DNA of 64,000 bases from Acidovorax sp. (GTDB taxonomy: Bacteria; Pseudomonadota; Gammaproteobacteria; Burkholderiales; Burkholderiaceae_C), in the NCBI RefSeq assembly GCF_027492855.1, contig NZ_JAPUDY010000108.1, positions 62,001 through 126,000 of the forward strand. Direction: 5' to 3'. Under the pieces are notes generated by a model that saw only the letters and a program-made list of their open reading frames with translations, had not been told where the DNA came from and searched no databases. A program made the position numbers and the translations under genes. Below, piece by piece: positions 26,932 through 36,049 of this stretch. Numbering within the stretch: position 1 is the stretch's first letter; each line of letters begins with the position of its first letter.

Positions 26932-28044
26932 CTAACCCTGGCGCTGCGCGCGGGAGTAGCCGTGCACGGCCTCGACCAGGGCCGCCACATGTTCGGGCGG
27001 TGTGAACTGGCTGATGCCGTGGCCCAGGTTGAAGATGTGCGTAGGGCCGGTCGTGGCCTTGTTGGTGTGCGGCGTGCCGAAGCTGTCGAGCACGTGGCGC
27101 ACCTGCTGTTCGATCTGCGCGGGGGGCGCAAACAGCACGTTGGGGTCGATGTTGCCCTGCAGCGCCTTGCCGGGGCCGCCCACGGCGCCGCCGACGATGG
27201 CGCGCGCCTGGCCCAGGTTGGCCGTCCAGTCCAGGCCCAGCACTTCGCAGTCCAGGTCCTTCATGTCCGGCAGCCAGATGCCGCCACCCTTGGTGAAAAC
27301 GATGCGCGGCACGTCGGTGCCGTCCACGCCGGTGCGCTTCAATTGGGCCAGCACCCGCTTGGTGTAGGCCAGGCTGAATTCCTGGAACGCGCCATCGGCC
27401 AGCACGCCGCCCCAGCTGTCAAAAACCATCACGGCCTGGGCGCCCGCGTCGATCTGGGCGTTGAGGTAAGCCGCCACGCTGTCGGCGTTGATGGCCAGGA
27501 TGCGGTGCATCAGGTCGGGGCGGGCGTACATCAGGCTCTTGACCAGGCGGTAGTCGTCGCTGCCCTTGCCTTCGACCATGTAGCAGGCCAGCGTCCAGGG
27601 GCTGCCCGAGAAGCCGATAAGGGGCACCCGGCCATTGAGCGCCTTGCGGATGCTGGTCACCGCATCGAACACGTAGCGCAGCTTGTCCATGTCGGGCACG
27701 GCCAGTTCGGCCACGGCGGCCTCATCGCGCACCACTTTGGCAAAACGCGGGCCTTCGCCCTCGGCAAACGACAGGCCCAGGCCCATCGCGTCGGGTACGG
27801 TGAGGATGTCGCTGAACAGAATGGCCGCATCGAGCGGGAAACGCTCCAGCGGCTGCAGCGTGACCTCGGTGGCGTAGTCCACGTTGGTGGCCAAGCCCAT
27901 GAAGCTGCCGGCCTGGGCGCGCGTGGCCTTGTATTCAGGCAGGTAGCGGCCCGCCTGGCGCATCAGCCACAGGGGGGTGTAGTCGGTGGCCTGGCGGCGG
28001 CAGGCGCGCAGGAAGGTGTCGTTGGAGAGGGGGGCGAAGCTCAT
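26932..28044 (-). CDS. hemE: Uroporphyrinogen decarboxylase
   Basis: Predicted 370 residues from the ATG at 28044. HemE removes four carboxyl groups from uroporphyrinogen III to give coproporphyrinogen III in heme synthesis. Signatures: [19 protein letters not shown] (Arg residues binding substrate carboxylates), [19 protein letters not shown] with the catalytic Asp, [16 protein letters not shown], and [13 protein letters not shown] near the end. Length is normal. The neighbour priA follows after the DnaA-box region. Confidence 0.97.
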   Translation of the reverse strand: MSFAPLSNDTFLRACRRQATDYTPLWLMRQAGRYLPEYKATRAQAGSFMGLATNVDYATEVTLQPLERFPLDAAILFSDILTVPDAMGLGLSFAEGEGPRFAKVVRDEAAVAELAVPDMDKLRYVFDAVTSIRKALNGRVPLIGFSGSPWTLACYMVEGKGSDDYRLVKSLMYARPDLMHRILAINADSVAAYLNAQIDAGAQAVMVFDSWGGVLADGAFQEFSLAYTKRVLAQLKRTGVDGTDVPRIVFTKGGGIWLPDMKDLDCEVLGLDWTANLGQARAIVGGAVGGPGKALQGNIDPNVLFAPPAQIEQQVRHVLDSFGTPHTNKATTGPTHIFNLGHGISQFTPPEHVAALVEAVHGYSRAQRQG

Positions 28045-28089
28045 GCCCCGATTGTCGCAGGGCGCGCTGGGCCGTTCTTTTGCGCAGGC

Positions 28090-29670
28090 TCAGCGCTCGG
28101 CGATGTAGTGCGACATCCGCACAACCTCACCGGGTGCCAAAAAGGTGCGCACCTCGGTTTCCAGCGCCTGGTCGGCCATGGTGGCGCGGGCGCGCTGGTG
28201 CAGGTAGTCGGCCCAGGATTCGACGATGAAGCGCTCCACATAACGTGAGGGCTCGCCCAGGTCTTTGTACACGCGCCAGAAGGTCGCGCCGTCGCGTCGG
28301 CGTGGGGCCTTCATGCGGCTGATGGTGTCGAGGAAGGCCGCATCGGTGCCCGGCGCGATGCGGTAGCCCACCTCCACGGCCACGGGGCCGGCCTCGGGCA
28401 GGGGCTCGGCTTCGATGAAGAGCTCGTCCCAGGGCGTGGCCTGCGTCACTTCATGCAACCCACCCATGCGCAGCGGCATGGGCTTGGCCAGCAGCAGGCC
28501 CACGCCCATCAGCACGGCGGCCACGCACAGCGTGGGCGTGAGGCCCACGATGTCCGACGCCGCACCCCAGAAGGCAGAGCCCATCGCAAACGCGCCCAGC
28601 GCCGCCACCATGTGCATGGCCACCGCGCGCGAGCGCACCCACTGCGGCGCGCTGGCCTGGGTGGCGGTGTTGAAGGTGGACATGGCCGACATCCAGGCCG
28701 CGCCCGCGAACAGCATGGCGATATAGACCACCCCTGTCACCTGGGTCAGCGCAGCCACCAGCATGGCAGCGGCGAACACGATGCCGCCCGCGCCCACGAT
28801 GATCTCCATGCCAAAACGCGCGCGCAGCCGTCCCAGCACCAGGCCCACGCCCACGGCGCCCGTTCCCAGGCAGCCCATCAGCAGCCCAAAGCCCGGCGCA
28901 CCCGTGCCCAGGCGCTGGGCAATCACGGGCAGCAGCGCCCACAGGGCCGAGCCCGCCGCACTGAAAGCCATCACCCGGACCAACTGCGCCAGGATCATGC
29001 GTGAGTGCCAGGCAAAACGCAGGCCGCTCAAGGTGCCGCCCCACAGCCGCTCGGCGGGCAGCTTGGAGGGCGGATGCGCCTTGGGCGGCCAGCGGCGGAT
29101 GGAGTCCCACATCACCAGCGTGGTGGTCACCGTGACGGCAAACACCCAGCCCGCGCCCAGTTGGGCAAAGATCAGCCCGGCCAGCGTGGGGCCCACGGCG
29201 CGTGCGGCGTTGTAGGCAATGCTCACGGCGGTGATGGCCTGGGGCCATTCATCGCGCGGCACGGGGTCGATGACCGACGAGTTCCATGCAGGCGTGAGCA
29301 CCGCTGTGCAGCAGCCGCACACGAACACCAGAAACAGCACCGACGCAGCCCCGCCCCAGCCGCCCAGCACCAGCAGCGTGAGCAGCACGCTGGCCGCCAC
29401 CTGCGCCAGCAGCGCACCCGAGATCAGGCGCCGCCGGTCGGTGGTGTCGGCCAACACCCCTGCGGGCAGCGCCAGCAAAAACATGGGCATGAACACGGCT
29501 GTCTGCACCAGCGCGGCCAGGAACGAGGAGCCTGTGAGCTCCACCATGAGCCAGGCGGCCGCCATGGTCTGCATGCCGTTGCCCACAAAAAAGACCCCGC
29601 CGCAAATCCACAGGCCCCGGAAGGCGGTTTGGCGCAAGGGGCTCCACAAAGAACTGGATGGCGATGACAT
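28090..29670 (-). CDS. MFS transporter of the TMS/EntS type with a C-terminal monooxygenase-like (ABM) domain
   Basis: Predicted 526 residues from the ATG at 29670. Residues 1-~410 form a twelve-helix permease with the inter-helix motif LADTTDRRRL and the opening FRGLWICGGVFFVGNGMQTM, like transmembrane secretion effectors and EntS. Residues ~430-526 are soluble; VEVGYRIAPGTDAAFL, FWRVYKDLGEPSRYVERFIV and SWADYLHQRAR follow the antibiotic-biosynthesis monooxygenase/dimeric alpha-beta barrel pattern. The fusion is known in this transporter family but unexplained. Likely an exporter of an unknown small molecule. It lies just downstream of a MarR regulator on the same strand. Confidence 0.87.
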   Translation of the reverse strand: MSSPSSSLWSPLRQTAFRGLWICGGVFFVGNGMQTMAAAWLMVELTGSSFLAALVQTAVFMPMFLLALPAGVLADTTDRRRLISGALLAQVAASVLLTLLVLGGWGGAASVLFLVFVCGCCTAVLTPAWNSSVIDPVPRDEWPQAITAVSIAYNAARAVGPTLAGLIFAQLGAGWVFAVTVTTTLVMWDSIRRWPPKAHPPSKLPAERLWGGTLSGLRFAWHSRMILAQLVRVMAFSAAGSALWALLPVIAQRLGTGAPGFGLLMGCLGTGAVGVGLVLGRLRARFGMEIIVGAGGIVFAAAMLVAALTQVTGVVYIAMLFAGAAWMSAMSTFNTATQASAPQWVRSRAVAMHMVAALGAFAMGSAFWGAASDIVGLTPTLCVAAVLMGVGLLLAKPMPLRMGGLHEVTQATPWDELFIEAEPLPEAGPVAVEVGYRIAPGTDAAFLDTISRMKAPRRRDGATFWRVYKDLGEPSRYVERFIVESWADYLHQRARATMADQALETEVRTFLAPGEVVRMSHYIAER

Positions 29671-29742
29671 GAAGGGGCGGGATGTGGCGAAAGGGTAGAA
29701 GGATGGGCGGTGGGTGGCAAGGGCGGGTGTATCGGGTGGTCC

Positions 29743-30297
29743 TCAGCCATCCACATGCCGCCCACCGCGCAGGCGGTAGGTGCGCGGCACATCGGTGCGT
29801 GTGGCGACCAGCGCTTCGGCGCGCTGCTGCATGTCGGCAAGCGCGTGGTCCAGCGCCTGCACGGTAGTGCCGTCCAGGCCTGCCAGCAGTTCCTGGTTGA
29901 GCGCCTTGACTTGCGGGAACAGGCCATCGTGCACCCCCTGGCCTGCAGGGGTGAGCGACAGCACGGCCTGGCGCCTGTCGCCGGGCATCGCGTCGCGGGT
30001 CAGGAGCTTCTTGGCCAGCAGCGAGGAGATGGCGCGCGAGGTGCGGGAACGGTCCAGCCCCAGGCGCAACGCCAGCTCGGCGGGCGGCAGGCCCGGTTGC
30101 TGCGCCAGCACCATCAGCAGGCCCCACTCGCGCCGGGTGATGCCGTAGCCGCCTTCGCACAGGCGCACCACCAGGCTGCCCGCCACGGCCAACAGGCGGT
30201 TCACCCGGTACATCAGCAGGTCGTTGGCCACCTGCGGGTCGGTCAGGCGGTGGCCGGGCGGGGCCGGAGCAGGGGGTGCCGGGGCGGGCGCGCGCAT
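29743..30297 (-). CDS. MarR family transcriptional regulator
   Basis: Predicted 184 residues from the ATG at 30297 (GGAAAT upstream); a TTG at 30315 would add six residues. After a Pro/Ala-rich N-terminus comes a winged helix domain: YGITRREWGLLMVLAQQPGL, LALRLGLDRSRTSRAISSLL, and the wing RDAMPGDRRQAVLSLTPAG. MarR proteins usually repress a divergent or downstream gene in response to aromatic ligands. It may control both the MFS gene downstream and the divergent Bug/sulfatase genes; a dyad lies in the spacer. Confidence 0.9.
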   Translation of the reverse strand: MRAPAPAPPAPAPPGHRLTDPQVANDLLMYRVNRLLAVAGSLVVRLCEGGYGITRREWGLLMVLAQQPGLPPAELALRLGLDRSRTSRAISSLLAKKLLTRDAMPGDRRQAVLSLTPAGQGVHDGLFPQVKALNQELLAGLDGTTVQALDHALADMQQRAEALVATRTDVPRTYRLRGGRHVDG

Positions 30298-30318
30298 CAG
30301 GGTATTTCCGGTCAAGAA

Positions 30319-30337
30319 TTGATTAGATCAATTGATT
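30319..30337. promoter_or_regulatory. Candidate MarR operator
   Basis: TTGATTAGATCAATTGATT contains two overlapping dyads, TTGATtagATCAA and ATCAATTGAT, in the divergent spacer between the MarR gene and the Bug gene. AT-rich palindromes of this size are usual MarR sites. Confidence 0.5.
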
Positions 30338-30418
30338 GTGTGGCCAATACAGTCCGCCCATCAACCTGCCTGCGCGGCCGCGTGGGTCCCTGCACCTGCC
30401 CCTGGAGACTTTTCGACC

Positions 30419-31375
30419 ATGTGGAAACCCCTTGCTGCCTCTGTACTGACCGCCACGCTCGCCCTGTGTGCCACCCTGGCCCAGGCGCAAGAGGCGCCCC
30501 TGCGCATCGTCGTGGGTTATGCCCCCGGCGGCTCCAGCGACCGCGTGGCCCGCATCGTGGCCGACAAGCTGGGCGCCAAGCTGGGCACGCCCGTGATCGT
30601 GGAGAACAAGACCGGCGCGGGCGGCCGCCTCTCGGCCCAGGCCGTGAAAAGCGCGCCCGCCAACCAGCCCACCCTGCTGCTGGCCAACCCCGCCGTGATG
30701 CTGGTGGCGCCCCTGGTGTTCCCCGACGCGGGCTACGACCCCGAGCGCGACTTCCGCCCGGTGAGCCACGTCAACAGCTATGAGTTTGGTGTGGCCGTGG
30801 GCAGCGCCGTGCCCGTCAAAGAGCTGTCGCATCTGATGGCCTGGCTGCGTGCCAACCCCGACAAGGCCAACTTCGGCGTGCCCGCCACGGGCAGCCTGCC
30901 GCATTTTTTCGGCCTGATGGTGAGCGATGCCGCCAAGGTGCGCGGCGAGGTGGTGGGCTACCGGGGCTCGGCCCCCTTGCTCAATGACCTGCTGGGCGGC
31001 CAGGTGCCTGTGGCGTTCGACACCTTCGACACCCTGCTGCCCCAGCACGAGGCTGGCAAGCTCCGCATCCTGGCCGTTTCGGGCGCTAAGCGCAACCCGC
31101 TGGACCCAAAGATCCCTACCTTCAAGGAAGGCGGTTTGGACCTGGCCGCCACCGGTTGGAACACCTTCTTTGCGCCCATGGCCATGCCCAAGGCCCAGGC
31201 CGAGCGCCTGGCCGGGCTGATCTACGAAGTGATGAAAGACCCTGACACCCAGCGCAAGTTCGAGGCTGCCAAGATGGAGCCCGTGGCGGCGACCATGGCG
31301 CAGACCGAGGCTATGCTGAAGGCCTACCGTGCACAGTGGGCGCCGGTGGTGCAGCGCTCGGGCTTCAAGCCCTGA
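30419..31375 (+). CDS. Bug-type periplasmic binding protein (tripartite tricarboxylate transporter family)
   Basis: Predicted 318 residues from the ATG at 30419. Signal peptide cleaved near LAQAQ. The opening RIVVGYAPGGSSDRVARIVADKL and VENKTGAGG are hallmarks of the Bug family (PF03401), greatly expanded in Burkholderiales. The family captures carboxylates and other small anions. No TctA/TctB membrane genes are near, as is usual for orphan Bug proteins. It is followed by a sulfatase gene, which hints at an organosulfate or its carboxylate product as ligand (inference). Confidence 0.9.
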   Translation: MWKPLAASVLTATLALCATLAQAQEAPLRIVVGYAPGGSSDRVARIVADKLGAKLGTPVIVENKTGAGGRLSAQAVKSAPANQPTLLLANPAVMLVAPLVFPDAGYDPERDFRPVSHVNSYEFGVAVGSAVPVKELSHLMAWLRANPDKANFGVPATGSLPHFFGLMVSDAAKVRGEVVGYRGSAPLLNDLLGGQVPVAFDTFDTLLPQHEAGKLRILAVSGAKRNPLDPKIPTFKEGGLDLAATGWNTFFAPMAMPKAQAERLAGLIYEVMKDPDTQRKFEAAKMEPVAATMAQTEAMLKAYRAQWAPVVQRSGFKP

Positions 31376-31399
31376 TTGTCCATTTCCAACCCACACCCC

Positions 31400-31461
31400 A
31401 CCGTTCACGCTGAGCCTGTCGAAGCGCCGCGCAAGGCTTCGACGAACTCAGCCCGAACGGT
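31400..31461. repeat. Dispersed palindromic intergenic repeat, copy 2
   Basis: CCGTTCACGCTGAGCCTGTC on the left mirrors GACGAACTCAGCCCGAACGG on the right, with GAAGC...GCTTC inside. It is related to the element at 2380-2468. It separates the Bug and sulfatase genes. Confidence 0.8.
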
Positions 31462-31503
31462 TGTTGTGGATTGAGTGCGATCCTAGAACCCGGTACGAAG
31501 CCC

Positions 31504-32832
31504 ATGCACCAACGCCCCAATATCATCTTCATCGTCGCCGACGACCTTGGCTACGCAGACCTCGGCTGCTATGGCGGGCGCGCAGCGAGCTTTGGCGCGG
31601 TATCGCCGGTGCTCGACGCCCTGGCCGCCAACGGCCTCAAACTCACGCAGGGCTATTCCAATTCGCCCGTGTGCTCGCCCACACGCTTTGCGCTGATGAC
31701 GGCGCGCTACCAGTACCGCCTGCGCGGTGCGGCCGAGGAGCCCATCAACAGCAAGAGCCGGGGCAGCACCACCCTGGGCCTGCCGCCCGAGCACCCCACG
31801 CTGCCCTCGTTGTTGCGCGCGGCGGGCTACCGCACGGCGCTGATGGGCAAGTGGCACCTGGGCTACCCCCCGGCATTTGGGCCGCTGCGCTCGGGCTATG
31901 AAGAGTTCTTTGGCCCCATGTCGGGCGGGGTGGACTATTTCACGCATTGCAGCTCCAGCGGCCAGCACGACCTGTACCTGGGCGAAGAAGAAAAGCAGCA
32001 GGACGGCTACCTCACCGACCTCATCACCGACCGCGCGCTCGACTACGTGGAGCGCATGGCGCCGGGTGCGCAGGCGGACACACCGTTCTTTTTGAGCCTG
32101 CACTACACGGCGCCGCACTGGCCCTGGGAGACGCGCGACGACGAAGCGCTGGCGCAGGAGGTGAAAACGAACCTTTTTCACCTGCACGGCGGCAACATCG
32201 ACACCTACCGCCGCATGATCCACCACATGGACGAGGGCATCGGCCGCATCATGGCCGCGCTGCAGCGCCATGGCATCGCGCGCGACACGCTGGTCGTGTT
32301 TACCAGTGACAACGGCGGCGAGCGCTTCTCGGACAGCTGGCCCCTGGTGGGCGGCAAGATGGATCTGACCGAGGGCGGCATCCGCGTGCCCTGGATCGCC
32401 CACTGGCCCGCCGTGATCGCGCCGGACGGCGTGAGTGCGCAGACCTGCATGAGCATGGACTGGTCGGCCACCATGCTCGATGCCGCTGGCGTGACCCCAG
32501 CGCCGGGTTACCCGCTTGACGGCCGCTCCCTGATGCCGCTGCTGCGCGATGCCGCCGCGCTGGACGCGCCCCCGCTGTTCTGGCGCATGAACCATCGAGG
32601 CCAGCGCGCCATGCGCCAGGGCGACTGGAAATACCTGCGCGTGGATGGCAACGACTACCTGTTCAACCTGGCGCAGGACGAGCGCGAACGCGCCAACCGC
32701 GCGAGCGTGGAGCCCGAGCGGCTGCAGGCCATGCGCGCGGCGTGGGAGGCCTGGAACGCCACGATGCCCGAGATCCCTGCCGACGCAACGGTCAGCCTGG
32801 GCTATTCGGTCAAGGACATGCCGCAGCGCTGA
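31504..32832 (+). CDS. Sulfatase, arylsulfatase A-like
   Basis: Predicted 442 residues from the ATG at 31504. Asp13-Asp14 in VADDLGYADLG bind the metal, Cys57 in CSPTR is the residue converted to formylglycine (C-x-P-x-R), and GKWHLGY carries the conserved Lys and His. Further metal-site DNGGERFSDSWPL is present. It has no signal peptide, so it should be cytoplasmic, unlike many arylsulfatases; the substrate would have to be imported. A formylglycine-generating enzyme is needed and is not in the window. Substrate unknown. Confidence 0.92.
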   Translation: MHQRPNIIFIVADDLGYADLGCYGGRAASFGAVSPVLDALAANGLKLTQGYSNSPVCSPTRFALMTARYQYRLRGAAEEPINSKSRGSTTLGLPPEHPTLPSLLRAAGYRTALMGKWHLGYPPAFGPLRSGYEEFFGPMSGGVDYFTHCSSSGQHDLYLGEEEKQQDGYLTDLITDRALDYVERMAPGAQADTPFFLSLHYTAPHWPWETRDDEALAQEVKTNLFHLHGGNIDTYRRMIHHMDEGIGRIMAALQRHGIARDTLVVFTSDNGGERFSDSWPLVGGKMDLTEGGIRVPWIAHWPAVIAPDGVSAQTCMSMDWSATMLDAAGVTPAPGYPLDGRSLMPLLRDAAALDAPPLFWRMNHRGQRAMRQGDWKYLRVDGNDYLFNLAQDERERANRASVEPERLQAMRAAWEAWNATMPEIPADATVSLGYSVKDMPQR

Positions 32833-32844
32833 AGGTTTTGAGTG

Positions 32845-32901
32845 TTTTTGGCTGCTAGCGCTTATTAAATAAGCGCTAGCAGCTATTGATTTGGTAGCGT
32901 T
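32845..32901. repeat. GCGCTT/AAGCGC dispersed repeat, copy F
   Basis: TTTTTGGCTGCTAGCGCTTA, TAAGCGCTAGCAGCTATTGA, TTTGGTAGC: the most complete palindrome of the family (GCTGCTAGCGCTTATT pairs with AATAAGCGCTAGCAGC). It lies between the convergent sulfatase and paaN genes and likely terminates both. Confidence 0.9.
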
Positions 32902-32908
32902 TTGCTAC

Positions 32909-34582
32909 TCATTGCGCTGGCGCGGCCTGCACATGTTCGCGCCGCTGCACCACCACAAAGCGGTCCGCCACAAACGCCAGGTTGGTATAGCTGGCGTTGG
33001 CCGCCGGGTTGCCGCCCGTGGCGTGGTAGTCCGAAAAGGATGCGGACTGGTTCACGAACACGCCTTGCGTGAGGTTGATGGACAGGGCCACGCGGGTGCG
33101 TCGGCCCAGCGCGATGGCGGCGTCGATGTAGGCGCGGTCGGTGGAATAAACGCCCAGGGTCAGCGCACCGTGCGCGCGCAGCGTGGCCTCGGCCACCTGC
33201 AGGCTGGCTGCACCGGAGTCCGTGGCCACCAGGTAGGAGACAGGGCCGAAACACTCCTCGCCGTAGATGGCGCTGTCGGCCTGCTCCAGCGCCACGATCG
33301 CTGGTGTGTGGATCTGCGCATTGGCGAACTCGGGGTGGGGCAGGGCGCGTGAGGCCAGCACCAGGCGGCCTTTGCCACTGGCCCGCTGCATGCGAGCCAC
33401 AGTGTCGGGTGAGCCCACGGCGCCCAGCACCGAGGTGGCCACGCGTGGGTTCGACGCCAGTTCGGTCACGGCGGCCGCCAGGTCCGCGCCCACCTGCTCG
33501 AAGCTCTTGTGGCCTTCGTCGGTGGTGATGCCGCCGCGTGGCACCAGGATGTTCTGCGTGGTTGTGCACATCTGGCCGCTGTACAGCGACAGCGTGAACG
33601 CCAGGTTGCGCAGCAGGGCTGCGTACTGGTCGGTGGACTCGATGATGACCGTGTTCACGCCTGCCATTTCGGCATACACGCGCGCCTGGCGGGCGTTGTC
33701 GATCAGCCAGTGGCCGAACTGGTTGCTGCCGGTGAAGTCGATGCTGGCCACCGCGCTGTGTGTGGCCAGGGCCTGCGTGGTGTCGGGGCGGGGGCTCAGG
33801 GCCAGCGTCACGGTGTTCGGGTCCAGCCCCTGCTCGGCCAGCACGTCGCGCAGGATGCTCACCGAAATCGCTGCGGGCAACACGGCGTTGGGGTGCGGCT
33901 TGACGATGACCGGATTGCCCGTGGCCAGCGCGGCGAACAGGCCGGGGTAGGTGTTCCAGGTGGGGAAGGTGGCGCAGCCCACCACCAGGGCCACGCCCCG
34001 GCCCACGATTTCGTAATGCTTTTGCATCACCAGCGATGGGTTTTTTCCCTGGGGCTTGTCCCACAGCGCCTCGCCGGGCACGTCGGCCATGGCTTTCCAG
34101 GCGTAGGCGATGGCTTCGAGCGCGCGGTCCTGCGCATGCGGGCCCCCGGCCTGGAAGGCCATCATCGGACCCTGGCCGGTGGTCAGCATCACGGCATGTG
34201 CGATCTCATGGCTGCGGCGGTGGATGCGCATCAGCGCCTCCAGCAGCACGCCCACGCGGCCCTGCGCGCCCAGCGCCTGCCAGGCGGGTTCGGCAGCCTG
34301 GGCTGCAGCCACCAGGGCCTGCACGTCGCAATCGGGGTAGCGCACATCCAGCGCCACGCCGTAGGGCGATTGCTCCGTGGCCAGCCGCCCCTGCTCGCCG
34401 GGCTGCTGCAGCGGGTAGTCCTTGCCCAGCAGGGCGGCCACGGTGGCCTGGCCATCGGCCTGCCCGGTTTCTCCATAGACCTTGGGCGAGGGCGATTCGG
34501 GGAAAGGCGTCCAGTGGCCGCGTGTGGCCAGGGCGTTGAGGGCGCCATCGAGCAGGGTCCGGTGGGCATCGAACAAGGGCAT
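32909..34582 (-). CDS. paaN: Phenylacetic acid degradation protein PaaN, aldehyde dehydrogenase family
   Basis: Predicted 557 residues from the ATG at 34582. The chain is an aldehyde dehydrogenase superfamily member: CATFPTWNTYPGLFAALATG, DFTGSNQFG, and SGQMCTTTQNI with the catalytic Cys. It matches the PaaN type, distinct from the E. coli PaaZ fusion because the hydratase domain is missing, and is proposed for the ring-opening/aldehyde oxidation step after ring epoxidation. It is divergent from paaG, sharing a promoter region with a PaaR-like operator. Confidence 0.9.
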   Translation of the reverse strand: MPLFDAHRTLLDGALNALATRGHWTPFPESPSPKVYGETGQADGQATVAALLGKDYPLQQPGEQGRLATEQSPYGVALDVRYPDCDVQALVAAAQAAEPAWQALGAQGRVGVLLEALMRIHRRSHEIAHAVMLTTGQGPMMAFQAGGPHAQDRALEAIAYAWKAMADVPGEALWDKPQGKNPSLVMQKHYEIVGRGVALVVGCATFPTWNTYPGLFAALATGNPVIVKPHPNAVLPAAISVSILRDVLAEQGLDPNTVTLALSPRPDTTQALATHSAVASIDFTGSNQFGHWLIDNARQARVYAEMAGVNTVIIESTDQYAALLRNLAFTLSLYSGQMCTTTQNILVPRGGITTDEGHKSFEQVGADLAAAVTELASNPRVATSVLGAVGSPDTVARMQRASGKGRLVLASRALPHPEFANAQIHTPAIVALEQADSAIYGEECFGPVSYLVATDSGAASLQVAEATLRAHGALTLGVYSTDRAYIDAAIALGRRTRVALSINLTQGVFVNQSASFSDYHATGGNPAANASYTNLAFVADRFVVVQRREHVQAAPAQ

Positions 34583-34653
34583 GAATTTGTCTCCGTTAAG
34601 GGTTTGTCCTGGCGGTTTTGACTTGCATCAGGGTTGTGGAAAGTCTATTCTCT

Positions 34654-34667
34654 ACCGAACGGTCGGT
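34654..34667. promoter_or_regulatory. Candidate PaaR operator in the paaN-paaG divergent promoter
   Basis: ACCGAACGGTCGGT is a near-perfect 14-base dyad (six of seven positions per arm) between the two paa starts. Burkholderiales PaaR, a TetR protein released by phenylacetyl-CoA, is known to bind ACCGAC-type palindromes, and a paaR gene is in the operon. Confidence 0.7.
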
Positions 34668-34726
34668 CAATAATGTTTGCGGCCGATCAAAACAACGTCC
34701 CCCACGATTTGCTAGGCAAAACACCC

Positions 34727-35530
34727 ATGTCCGAACCCCTTGTTCTCGTGACGCAGGCAGGCGCCGTTCAAACGCTGGCCCTGAACCGGCCTGCCGCGCT
34801 CAACAGCTTCACCGCCGAATTGCATGCGCAATTGCTGGCGGCGCTGGAGGCAGCGGCCGCAAATGCCGAGGTGCGCTGCGTGGTTCTGACCGGCTCGGGC
34901 CGCGCCTTCTGCGCGGGGCAGGACCTGGCAGACCCCGCCGTGGCGCCCGACCTCACGCCCGGTGCCATGCCCAAGGATTTGGGTGACGTGATCGAAAAGC
35001 TCTACGGTCCCTTGTGCCTGCGCATCCGCAGCATGCCCGTCCCGGTGATCGCAGCGGTAAACGGCGTGGCTGCGGGCGCGGGCGCCAACCTGGCCCTGGG
35101 CTGCGACCTGGTGCTGGCGGCGCGCTCGGCCAGTTTCATCCAGGCCTTTACCAAGATCGGCCTGGTGCCCGACACCGGCGGCACCTGGCTGCTGCCGCGC
35201 CTGGTGGGCCGCGCCCAGGCCTTGGGCCTGGCGCTGCTGGGCGACAAGCTGCCAGCGCCCGAGGCTGAGCGCCTGGGCCTGATCTGGCGCTGCGTGGACG
35301 ACGCGGCCCTGCAGGATGAGGCCCAGGCACTGGCCCAGCGCCTGGCGGCCATGCCCGTCAAGGCGCTGGTGGCCACGCGCAATGCCATTGACGCTGCGGC
35401 ACAGATGGACTATGGCCAGGCCCTGGCCCAGGAGGCGGCCGTGCAGCGCACGCTGGGCGCGGCCGCCGACTACCGCGAAGGTGTCGAGGCATTCATCGGC
35501 AAACGTGCCCCCACCTTCACCGATCGCTGA
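34727..35530 (+). CDS. paaG: 2-(1,2-epoxy-1,2-dihydrophenyl)acetyl-CoA isomerase
   Basis: Predicted 267 residues from the ATG at 34727. Crotonase fold: LTGSGRAFCAGQDL and VNGVAAGAGANLALGCDL form the oxyanion hole, and SFIQAFTKIGLVPDTGGTWLLP carries the conserved acidic residue. PaaG turns the ring epoxide into the seven-membered oxepin-CoA. First gene of the plus-strand paa operon, 16 bases before paaI. Confidence 0.93.
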   Translation: MSEPLVLVTQAGAVQTLALNRPAALNSFTAELHAQLLAALEAAAANAEVRCVVLTGSGRAFCAGQDLADPAVAPDLTPGAMPKDLGDVIEKLYGPLCLRIRSMPVPVIAAVNGVAAGAGANLALGCDLVLAARSASFIQAFTKIGLVPDTGGTWLLPRLVGRAQALGLALLGDKLPAPEAERLGLIWRCVDDAALQDEAQALAQRLAAMPVKALVATRNAIDAAAQMDYGQALAQEAAVQRTLGAAADYREGVEAFIGKRAPTFTDR

Positions 35531-35546
35531 GCAGGAACACGCATTC

Positions 35547-36005
35547 ATGGATTCCTCCACTTCCACACCAAGCCCCGAGGCGATTGCCGAGCACGTGCGC
35601 AGCGGCATGCTGGCCAACGACCGCGCGACCCAGGGCCTGGGCATCCGCATCACGGCCATGGGGCCGGGCCAGGCCACGCTCACGATGGTGGTGCGCGCCG
35701 ACATGCTCAATGGTTTTGCGACCTGCCACGGCGGCTTCATCACTGCGCTGGCGGACTCTGCCTTCGCGTTCGCGTGCAACTCGCGCAATGAGATGACCGT
35801 GGCCTCGGGCCTGTCCATCGACTTTCTGGCGCCTGCGCGCGAGGGCGACCTCCTCACGGCCGAGGCCCATGAGGTTTCCCTGGCGGGGCGCACCGGCGTG
35901 TACGACGTGAATGTGCGCAACCAGCAGGGCGAGGCGATTGCCGCGTTCAGGGGGCGCTCGTACTGCATCAAAGGCAAGCACACCGTGCCCCTGGATGCCC
36001 GCTGA
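35547..36005 (+). CDS. paaI: Acyl-CoA thioesterase of phenylacetate degradation
   Basis: Predicted 152 residues from the ATG at 35547. Hotdog fold with NGFATCHGGFITALADSAFA, where the HGG and Asp form the active site, and LSIDFLAPAREGDLLTAEA. PaaI hydrolyses ring-hydroxylated phenylacetyl-CoA to free CoA when the pathway stalls. Located between paaG and paaK in the usual way. Confidence 0.93.
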   Translation: MDSSTSTPSPEAIAEHVRSGMLANDRATQGLGIRITAMGPGQATLTMVVRADMLNGFATCHGGFITALADSAFAFACNSRNEMTVASGLSIDFLAPAREGDLLTAEAHEVSLAGRTGVYDVNVRNQQGEAIAAFRGRSYCIKGKHTVPLDAR

Positions 36006-36049
36006 CACCACCACAACCCCATAACCCACCACCCACGGGAGAGACATCC

